This document shows positions 56,601 to 64,000 of a stretch of 64,000 nt of DNA, in pieces (the stretch's first letter is position 1; every line of letters begins with the position of its first letter). Origin of the DNA: Dactylis glomerata (lineage: Eukaryota; Streptophyta; Magnoliopsida; Poales; Poaceae); the NCBI GenBank assembly GCA_007115705.1, contig QXEO01000881.1, positions 1,272,769 to 1,336,768 on the forward strand, in the 5' to 3' direction. The notes beneath the pieces were generated by a model that saw only the letters and a program-made list of their open reading frames with translations, had not been told where the DNA came from and did not search any database. The position numbers were made by a program, and so were the translations under genes.

Positions 56601-59225
56601 TTATTTGGTCTTATTTGACCTGCAGCTGTTTTGTGTGATTGGCTGACTGTGGTACGCCTATCCGTTTCTATAACAGAAGCGGCCACTTCGCTTTGGCCCT
56701 TCAAATTTTGTTACTTGTTTGCTGCAAGGTTTCATATTATCGGACATATGCTAGCATCTGTAACAATCTTCAAGTTGATATTGATGTGAATTGACTGCCT
56801 GACGTTTTTTCATTGTTAATTTTCATAAAAAATTCTTCCACAAAATCAAGTTGACGTATCATATGCTGCGGCTGACTAGAAATATATTTCTCAGAGATAC
56901 TGCAAAGTGTTATGATGTCAGCAGTTGCTGTTCCAGCAATAATTAACGAAATAAAAAAGCTACGAATTTTAGTAAACAAAAGAAGAAAATTAAGGATCTT
57001 GCTGGCTAAATCTTAGCTTGAGGAAGCAGCAGGTCGAATGATGCGTTCCAGCTATTTTAGCACAGCTGAGCTTAAATGCAAGGAATTTGCCAGTAATACC
57101 AATAGTATATTGAAGTTTTACTTTTTATGTTTTCTGTAATTTATCAAAGCTATTTCCTTGAGCATAACCTCTACTATATTGGTTTATCTGTTCACTGTTT
57201 GAAGTCTATTACCTCTTGTTGCAGAGGTATGGATAGACCCCTCGTGGAGTGTAAGTACTGGGGAAAACAGCAAGGAACTTGATGTTCAAACACAGAGAAA
57301 TCGACGCGGGAAGGAGACCTTTTATGCAAGTCTAAAGGACATCCCGTTGAATCCCAATGACCCATGGGATATGGAAATGGACTACGATGACAGCCTGACC
57401 CCGGAAATCCCAGTTGACCAGGCACCAGATGCTGACGCTATGGAGTCAGATATCATGGCAGCAGCCCCTCCTAACATTGGCGTTCCTGGCGGAAACAAGC
57501 AAGATGCACCAACCTCATCATCCTCTTTGACAGTTAATGCTGGTGGAAACGGTGCAGCTTCTGAGCCAGATCTTGAGCTGCTTGCAGTGCTGCTCAAGAA
57601 TCCACAGCTTGTGTTTGCTCTATCATCTAACCAGGTGGGGAACCTGCCAAACGATCAGACCATCGCGCTTTTGGACATGCTGAAGCAGACTGGCCTTGGA
57701 CTTTCGGAGCTGGTAAATAGTCTGGCCAACGGTGCTGGGGTTCCAAAAGAGCCTGAACCTAGCCCTGAAATAGTCCCTACTTCACTTCCATCACCAACTC
57801 CTCCAAAGGATCTTCCAGCAAGTGTTAGTCTGCTGGCTCTTCTTGTTCGTTTTCCAGTCTTAATGCTGCCATTTTTTATTTATATATGTATGTTCCCTTT
57901 GGCAGGCGGGCTGGAGATCTGAATTCCCAACGCAAGCGAGCCCAGCAAACTTGCAACAGGCGCATTTATCAAATAGAGGAAACACACCTCTGTCTAATGC
58001 AGTGCACCAGAGCTTCTCAAACGTTGTTAGTCTGTTGCCTTCACAACCTTATACTTCAGTTTCTGCCATGCCGACACACATCCAAAGTAATAGTTCGTCT
58101 CTACCTCAGTTGCCGGTGTCGGTAAATCCGTTAACTCAGCATGTTGCGCCTGCAAATAACCTGTTGAACAGAACAATGGTACATCAGCATACCCAGTCAT
58201 ATGCTTTGGTTTCTGATCCTGCTGCAGTGGCCACCCATCAGCAGCCAGCGTTAAATAAACCAGCCCATGAATTTCAGAACGTCACAAATCCTGCTCTAGC
58301 ACATTCTTTGACGCCTGATCCAAATGCCTCTTATGCAACACCCTCCTGGCAATCTAGTGCTGCTAATGTTGCCAGCACTGGACGACACACAACACCTGAT
58401 CCATGGTCTGCCCACACGACTAATTCATTTAATGACGCGCCGGTGACCTATCTTAACCAGAGTGTGTACAACAACCAAAGCATGCAGCCTACATACGATG
58501 CTCATGGTTCTACGCAAGTCTCATCCCAGGGACTGGCTAGAAATGGTTACACTCAAACGTCGGAGTATCAGGTGTCGGGGCGTGTAGCTCACCAGCGACA
58601 TTCGCTTTCCCCTGAGCCTGGCGCTGCTAGAGTCTATGGTGGTACACAAGGGTACATTCCGGAGCCCTCGAAACTGGGGAATTATGGGCAACAGAGCTAT
58701 AATTCTGTGGCATCAAGGGACTGGAGTTCTGGGCAACAGAGTTACACTCCTGCTGAACCATCAAGGCAACAAAGCTACATTCCCGTGGAGCCTTCAAGGC
58801 AACAGAGCTACACTCCCGTGGAGCCTTCAAGGCAACAGAACTATACACCAGCAGAGCAGCCTTCAAGGCAGTGGAGTTCTGGGCAACAGAGCTACGCCCC
58901 AGCTGAACCATCAAGGCAACAAAGCTACACTACCGCGGAGCCTTCAAGGCAGTGGAGCTCCGGGCAGCAGAGCTACACTCCAGCTGAACCTTCAAGGCAG
59001 TGGACCGCCGGGCAACAGGGCTACACTCCACCTGACCCTTCAAGACAGTGGAGCTCCGGGCAGCAGAGTTACACGCCTGCCGATCCTTCGCGGCCGTGGA
59101 GCACAGCTAATCAGGGCCAAAACCCTGACACATCAAGGCAATGGACTACCGGGAAGCAAGAGTATTACAATCCGAGCGACGGTCAAAATACGTATGATCA
59201 GCGACGAAGAAGACGATGGGAGTGA
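50643..59225 (+). CDS. LD: LUMINIDEPENDENS homologue (homeodomain flowering regulator)
   Basis: Thirteen coding exons with matching phases encode 1236 residues: 50643-50819, 51607-51634, 52020-52150, 52459-53003, 53100-53193, 53271-53364, 53662-53764, 53875-53926, 53999-54039, 54142-54221, 54781-55227, 57225-57823 and 57906-59225. The start is MELVPFKPAAGAG. A homeodomain spans about residues 69-131 (KKPRDLLNPKAVNSM, then VREFFASQRTRVRK). A TFIIS-N/LW-like helical region spans about 259-380 (FLDSIFALMRKEE, WFLTMGGLTIVSTWL). LD is a nuclear RNA- or DNA-binding regulator of the autonomous flowering pathway. The C-terminus (about 1069-1212) is a Gln/Ser/Tyr-rich repeat array of the type QQSYTPAEPSRQ. 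The exon 12 donor (AGT|GTTAGT) is weak but needed for phase. The Arabidopsis protein is shorter (about 950 residues). No lesion was found. Confidence 0.9.
51407..51485. mobile_element. Short Stowaway-like MITE in LD intron 1
   Basis: Starts TACCTCTGTTCCAAAACGTA and ends CGGAATGGAGGTAGTA, inverted ends flanked by TA, about 75 bp long. It is a small, diverged member of the CTCCCTCCGT-ended group. Confidence 0.65.
52660..52749 (+). repeat. Three 30-bp in-frame repeats in LD exon 4
   Basis: Units at 52660-52689, 52690-52719 and 52720-52749 share ACAACAAGCAGAG..CC.GCAG and encode SSQQAEVPQN, SLQQAEPLQN and FVQQAEVQQS. The period of 30 bp keeps the reading frame. Confidence 0.9.
55382..55561. mobile_element. 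Stowaway MITE in LD intron 11
   Basis: Left end CTCCCTCCGTTCCAAAATAT after TA; right complement CTCCCACTGTTCCAAAATAT. The ends are inverted over about 45 bp (including TATAAGATGTTTTAGCC). It is 180 bp. The right target base pair has changed to TG. Confidence 0.92.
58720..59150 (+). repeat. Imperfect coding repeats at LD C-terminus
   Basis: Repeats of 36-48 bp encode variants of SRQWSSGQQSYTPAEP, with a full or a short form (SRQQSYTPVEP), about eleven times. Codon differences between units show the array is not brand new. It produces a low-complexity Gln/Ser/Tyr/Pro tail. Confidence 0.9.
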
Positions 59226-60290
59226 GTTGTAAATTGGCTAATTCTTTGGGAGCTCTCTGATTGTGATGTTTGATTCGTTATTCCGGTCTCTCTGATTGAT
59301 GCAGAGGCCATCTAGAAAAATATACAGCATGTAATGTAAACATGTAGTAGTAGCAGGTGGCGGCGGGAGGTAACTAGAAAGAAAGAAGGAAACAGAAAAC
59401 TATAGTAGAGGATGATAGGTTTGCATCCCATGATAAGCGAAATTTTCCTTTCATCGCGCTGTTCATTTCTACCTTCCAGAAGCGAATCTCGTTTTGGCAC
59501 GTCTCGTTCCCGTCAAGCCGGTGCGCTCTGAATAAGGTCGTGTTCCATCTTGTCCAGATAAGGTAGTGTTCCGCGTCTGCCGTTTTGGTGACCTGTCTAC
59601 ATCTTGGCATCTTTTGCACAATTTTTGTGTGTTGTAGATGGACGCAAGGTAGTGTTCCAGGAAAAGTGCCCTTGTTCTTTCTTTTGGTATCACCAATTAA
59701 TTTCTTACCGACTTCATTTCAAACCTTTTTACTCATTTTTCACATTGCTGGTCACTGATCAAGTAGGGGTGCGTACAGTAGAGATACAGTAATTCCATAT
59801 ATTCCCTCTGCTTAAAATTAATGATTGACTTAACTTTATTTAGATTCTCATGTATCTAACATCAAATTACGTCTAGATACATGCAAATCTACACAAAGAT
59901 AAGTCAATTAATTTAAAATGGAGAGAGTAGAATAATTTCTGAAATGGTTTTGTTGTTGTTGAGAAACTAGGAGTAGATCTTTGTTTTCTCTTAGCCGAGA
60001 GGTCATCTGTTAAAGATACGACGATTTTCTTGATTGTACAAGATGCCATCTTTTTATCACTATTTCTCAAAGTGTGCGACACCAATAGATAATCTGTTGT
60101 ATAATATGTTTTTCCTCTCATTAACTGGTATGCTAATAAAATGTGTGAAGCTGGAAAAAAATCTTAGTATTGTCCAAAAGATATGTTAGAAATTCCATAA
60201 AAAATTGTGCTTTCTATATAGGTATACAAACGGAAATGTTATTTGGTAAAACATACTTTAACTTATTTTGGACCAAAAAGAGCTTTGTAA
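59226..60290. other. LD 3' UTR and intergenic DNA
   Basis: Contains one Stowaway MITE (59802-59927). Minus-strand frames at 59312-59700 show no motif. No gene recognised. Confidence 0.45.
59802..59927. mobile_element. Stowaway MITE
   Basis: TTCCCTCTGCTTAAAATTAA at the left and, as complement, CTCTCTCCATTTTAAATTAA at the right, flanked by TA (59800-59801 and 59928-59929). The inner part pairs TGACTT with AAGTCA. It is 126 bp. Confidence 0.85.
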
Positions 60291-60765
60291 GCGAAGATCA
60301 TCTCTAGCAGATCCCTTACAATGCCTAAAACATTAAAATAACCATCGCTTAAGTGTTCGGGCCGAAAAATCATGTAGAGCAGATCTATATGCCTGAAACC
60401 TTATAATTTTTTTAAGATGACCCTAAAACAAACTGCAAACATCGCCATTTATGGAGTTTTCGTGGCCGAACCGGCACATGGCCCTTTTCTCCTCCCAACC
60501 CTTGGCGTGTTGAACATTCACGCCCCGCTCTCTCTCCTGCTTTCTGCCGCCACCGCCTCCTGCGCAGAACTGCGCCGCCTCCATTGACTTCGTGCCACCT
60601 GCCGCGCCGATTTCCCCCGCCAGATCTGAAGCCACCCACCGTGCCAACTGCAGCTGCTGATGCCGTGGGACGTTTTATTCACCCATCTGTGTCGCCGCGG
60701 ATCGATCGGGCCACCAGCTCGTTCCCCGCCAGCCGTTGATTCATCGAGAACCAGGGGTGGTCGAG

Positions 60766-61792
60766 ATGTCGAGCTCCAACGAGTCTTTCTTGCCGCCTAC
60801 GCTTCTAGGGGTAATTTATATGTCTTCACTACCGTTGATTTCTAGGGTTTCTGATTTGGGAATGGGCGTTTTCTCCGATCTCATCGATTAACTTTGATTT
60901 AGTTCTCAATATGCGGTCTACTAGGACCTCACTGACTTGTATTATTGCCACGATACCATCGAAGATCCGACATTTGGTGGTTTAGCGGTCGGCTGTGAGC
61001 AAGTTTGTCGTCGGCACGGTCTAGAGCCGGTCAAATGTGAGTCTCAACCACTCTCCGTTGATTGATGCTTCTAGTAGATGTATGTTGCGTGCTAATTTAG
61101 GTTAGTTAAATTCTTGCAGCATGTGAACAATTACAGGTTCATTGCTTGGATAGATGGACTGTGGCCAACAACACCCGACAATATACTTTCAAAGTTGTGG
61201 TCAATGTACCAAGCTAGCAATTGTGCTCATAGTGATGATGAGATAGAGCATGCTAGGTTTCTTTTAGGAGCTACCAAAGGAGAAGAAGAACCTAGAGAAG
61301 CAATACTTTGGTCTCTTAGGTGATGTGCAGTGGCGGAGCTACAGTGCAATTTCTGGGCGGGCCAAACCTTCAGCAGAGCAAGATTTTCCTCAGAATTAAC
61401 ACGCCTTAGTGGGCCGGCCCAGCAAACAATACAAAGGAACACCTAAATCCTGGGCGGGCCACGGCCCAGGTCGGCCCCAACGTAGCTCCGCCCCTGGTGA
61501 TGTGAACAATTTCGCCGACAAAATTGAGAAAATGATGGTGCATCAAAACTTCCACAAGATTAAGGTGGATGCACGGAAAGAGGATGAGATGGAAGCGATG
61601 AAGAAAGAGCTTTCTAAGCTCAATGAAAAGAAGAAGGCAAGGGAGGCCGAAAGAGAAGCCTCGAAGGAGGAGAAGAAGAAGAAGATTGAGTGCATGCTCT
61701 TTGATTTGCTCAAAGGTGATGCTATAGACAGGGACAAGTTGAAGATGATCAAGCTAATTTATGACGAGTCTTTTGTTGGCCTGCTACTTTAG
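60766..61792 (+). pseudogene. Coding remnant inside TIR element
   Basis: A first exon starts MSSSNESFLPPTLLG at 60766 and stops at a probable donor near 60810. A second segment opens after TTCTTGCAG at 61119 (HVNNYRFIAWIDGLW, then LSKLWSMYQASN). A third (61501-61792) encodes a strongly charged coiled coil (ADKIEKMMVHQNFHKIKVDA, EAMKKELSKLNEKKKAREAE, then KIKLIYDE-like end LKMIKLIYDES) ending at a stop. A hAT MITE interrupts it at 61328-61496, and the frames before and after do not join cleanly. I cannot name the family; it resembles small accessory ORFs of plant DNA transposons. Confidence 0.45.
61328..61496. mobile_element. hAT-type MITE (copy 3), nested
   Basis: Ends CAGTGGCGGAGCTAC and, as complement, CAGGGGCGGAGCTAC. 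It is flanked by a perfect 8-bp duplication GTGATGTG (61320-61327 and 61497-61504). It is 169 bp, noncoding, and inserted in the coding remnant of the TIR element. Confidence 0.95.
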
Positions 61793-62564
61793 TATTACTA
61801 GTAGAAGTGAACTAGTTATTGCCATATATTGCCGTTTCATTGATGTAAGAAATTGACTATTGCATCTATTGCCGGTTTTATTTGATGTTTATGTTAAAAA
61901 TACGTGGATTTACGCTTTCATTGTTTTTCGCTAAACATATCCCGCAAACTAAAAGCGTAAACGCGAATATGCCATTTTACGGTTTGCATTTGAGAAATCT
62001 GTCTAAACGAAGCTCACATCAACCTGCAAACTCTTATCTTCACGTTCTTTATATAGTTTCTTAAAAAGTAAATGCAAGCGATCTGTTAGAGATGCTTTAT
62101 GACTGTAGTGACGTATATCTGTGTTAGAGACGTAACCATCTGCCTTAAAGCTTCCTGAAAGGTCTATGCTAAAAATCAGCCGCCGGCCAAAAACCAGCAA
62201 CGTGGAGCACGACAAGGAGACGCGGCCGACGACCTGGCGCGGCAACCGCCAGCCTCTCGGTCAGTCGGTAACTCGGTAGCGCAACTCATTTTGGCATTTC
62301 ACTTTCACCTGCTCCACTGCCTGTGTCCAGCGGACCCAGATCGGAATATCGTTGCCTGGACGGAGAAGGCTCCACCGGCTCCCAGCCGGACACGCATCCC
62401 ACTCCCACATCCCACCGGTCGGTGAAAAACGAAAATAAAACGACGCACCGGCAGTTCGGCACCACGCCACCCAACATTCTCCCCTCCCCTTCCCCCGTCG
62501 CGTGGCTCCGGCCACCGCGCCGCGACAAAAACCAAACAGCCGGCTACCCCATCTCGTCGTCGCG

Positions 62565-62877
62565 ATGGCCACGGCGGCCGCGGCGAGGCAGCACTACCAA
62601 CCGGCGCTCGGCCGCCGGCGGCGGCGACACGGGGCCAGCGGCGAGGTGCGGTGCTCGACCTCGCCGGCGCAGGAGTTCGCGGCGCTGGCGTCGGTGTTCC
62701 GAAGGCGGCTGGTGGTGGGGGCGTCCACGGCGGCGGCGGCGGCCGTGGGGGCCAACTTCGGGGGCGTCACCAGCTTCCTCCTCGGCCTCTCCCCCGAGCT
62801 CGGCCGCTCGCTCAGGCTCGACGTGCTCTACCCCGTCGGCGGGTTCACCCGATGCCTCGACTCCGACAGCGGATTCG
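62565..62877 (+). CDS. Probable PsbP-domain thylakoid-lumen protein, exon 1 only
   Basis: An exon of 313 bp starts MATAAAARQHYQPALGRRRR at the first ATG (62565) and ends in DSDSGF before TTCG|GTAATA. The N-terminus is an Ala/Arg-rich chloroplast transit sequence. A second signal follows with twin arginines and a hydrophobic run (VFRRRLVVGASTAAAAAVGA), typical of Tat-dependent import into the thylakoid lumen. The last part, LDVLYPVGGFTRCLDSDSGF, resembles the start of PsbP-like domains, linked to photosystem assembly or NDH function. The remaining exons are not visible up to 64000, so the gene is either cut by the window edge after a long intron or truncated. The family name is tentative. Confidence 0.55.
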
Positions 62878-62957
62878 GTAATACTACTACCCCTCTGCCA
62901 GCCCCTAGTCTGCCTTACTAATACAAGCAGCACGGATTATTCGCGATGTTTTTGTCA

Positions 62958-63155
62958 GAACAGAATCGGCCTCTGCCTGTGCCGAGGGATGATTATGCGC
63001 AGCTGTGTTACGAGGCTCATTTCTCAGATTTGTTTGGGCCGGAAGAATGGAAGTCTTATACCAAATTGACTAGTCTTGCAAATGTTCACATTGACAAGAT
63101 GTTCCTCTTGATTTGTCATCCCATTCTGTCAATTCGGAGGCTATTCACTCCTTAA
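62958..63155 (+). other. Possible second exon or gene fragment, unrecognised
   Basis: After TTTTTGTCAG an open frame (NRPLPVPRDDYAQLCYEAHF, then SDLFGPEEWKSYTKL) runs to a stop at 63153-63155. Its phase fits the donor of the PsbP-like first exon, giving GFEQNRPLP, but the expected PsbP-domain continuation is absent. It may be an alternative terminal exon or a captured fragment. Confidence 0.3.
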
Positions 63156-64000
63156 CGGTCTTATGCAAAGAGAAAAACTACAAACCTAGTATCTGGGTCA
63201 ACAGGGCAAAGGCAAACAGTGATTCATCTTGACCAGTTCATTGCGCTCACAGATGACATTGATTCACACTGAGAGTAACACATGAGTGCACGTTTAGAAT
63301 GCTTTGATAAAATTTGCAACTAGCCATGAAAGATAGGGAGGGCGTTCAATTAGAGAAAACTCTGCTTTTTTATTGGTGTTCTAGCAAAAAAATGATGTTC
63401 GGTCGAGGTGAGGCTTGTGATCAGCCACGGAAACAAAATTCAGGGCAGCCCTGCGCGTGCATGTTGCTATCACGTTGCAACTTTGTGCCCCCACCAAAAA
63501 AGTACAGAATTAGTGATTCGAAGCCGTTGGGTACTTGTGTTCACATCACACCCACAGAAAATGATATGGAAAAGGGTATATTTCCATTTCAGATCCTTGT
63601 TGGTTCTAGAACGCATTCAGATATCTCAAGTGCAATAGAGTCGTAATAATTCAGTGTTTTTATGCTTCTAGTATTGGAATTCCCCTGAAGCCATTGTTTT
63701 CACAGTCAAAACAATTTCCCTTTGTCTTCTGTTGTGTGAATAGAGAGTTCCTGTCGTTGTGATACCGGAGAAAAGGGCACCGTCAGTTTATACATTTCTC
63801 TTTTCTTCAACTAAAGATTGAAAATTGTCCTTTGTGCCACAAACACGAATGGCTACAAAAATTGTGGTCCTTGCAGCTACAGCCTACTATACCTGTTTGC
63901 TGTGTTATGCCTCCAATGGGATTGTATAGGTGGATACGAGCTATCTCCTGCTGCATTTAGGACCATGAACTGAATGCCACCTGTGCTCCATGTCATCATG
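63156..64000. other. No gene recognised
   Basis: A 110-codon frame at 63314-63646 has no family motif. This stretch may be intron or downstream DNA of the PsbP-like gene. Confidence 0.35.

Larger units (their letters stand above)
60294..62097 (+). mobile_element. DNA transposon-like element of about 1.8 kb with TIRs
   Basis: The left end GATCATCTCTAGCAGATCCC (60296-60315) matches, inverted, the right end (complement AGCATCTCTAACAGATCGC, 62077-62095). The repeats are about 20 bp with three mismatches. Between them are a GC-rich first exon, introns and a Lys/Glu-rich coding end, plus a nested hAT MITE. The target duplication could not be fixed, so the superfamily is uncertain; a Harbinger-type element or its accessory ORF is my best guess. 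No transposase catalytic motif was seen. Confidence 0.55.

Noticed and set aside
58636..59232. A 198-codon plus-strand frame overlapping LD exon 13
   Set aside because: Alternate-frame reading of the LD coding repeats; not phase-compatible with upstream exons.
62323..63069. A 248-codon plus-strand frame across the PsbP-like exon
   Set aside because: Arg/Ser/Pro-rich translation of GC-rich exon and intron DNA in the wrong frame.

Overview
This window looks like nuclear DNA from a Triticeae grass (wheat, Aegilops, barley or a close relative). The reasons are the intron-rich plant genes, several Stowaway MITEs with CTCCCTCCGT-type ends, Tourist-like and hAT-like MITEs, LINE remnants, and a 10.3 kb Copia-type element with 2.2 kb LTRs and an initiator-Met-tRNA primer site. 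The species call is inference.

Left half (1-28 kb) is accessory DNA built by duplication and insertion. A unit of noncoding sequence plus an F-box gene occurs twice (about 20-3804 and 19777-23208). Between the copies lies a minus-strand FAR1-related (FRS) pseudogene. A young, gag-only Sirevirus-like element (7055-17348, 5-bp target duplication GCCCT) has inserted exactly at an intron/exon junction of that pseudogene. Next comes a DUF1668-like gene (26556-27662, minus), preceded by a tandem copy of its 3' end and downstream DNA (23546-24866).

Middle (28-48 kb): three partial copies of the 3' flank of a SRC2-like C2-domain gene, a stray GRF-type zinc-finger fragment, and retroposon-like DNA lead to the SRC2-like gene itself (31566-32672, minus). 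Its upstream region is rich in ACGCGT and ACGTGGG motifs. A seven-exon mitochondrial thiamine-diphosphate carrier gene follows (36911-41518, plus). A second FRS locus (43499-47660, plus) is almost complete but carries one stop codon and one frameshifting deletion.

Right part (48-64 kb): LINE remnants and a Tourist MITE precede a 13-coding-exon LUMINIDEPENDENS homologue (50643-59225, plus; 1236 residues predicted), a homeodomain regulator of the autonomous flowering pathway. Downstream is a roughly 1.8 kb terminal-inverted-repeat element with its own coding remnant and a nested hAT MITE. The last feature is the first exon of a probable PsbP-domain thylakoid-lumen protein.

The conserved genes (SRC2-like, carrier, LD) are ordinary single-copy-type plant genes with no shared pathway evident. 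The F-box, DUF1668 and FRS loci are fast-turnover families. I found no tRNA, rRNA, CRISPR or prokaryotic-type system. Exon models were checked by hand for reading phase and GT/AG borders; family names rest on recognition of motifs, not on a database search.
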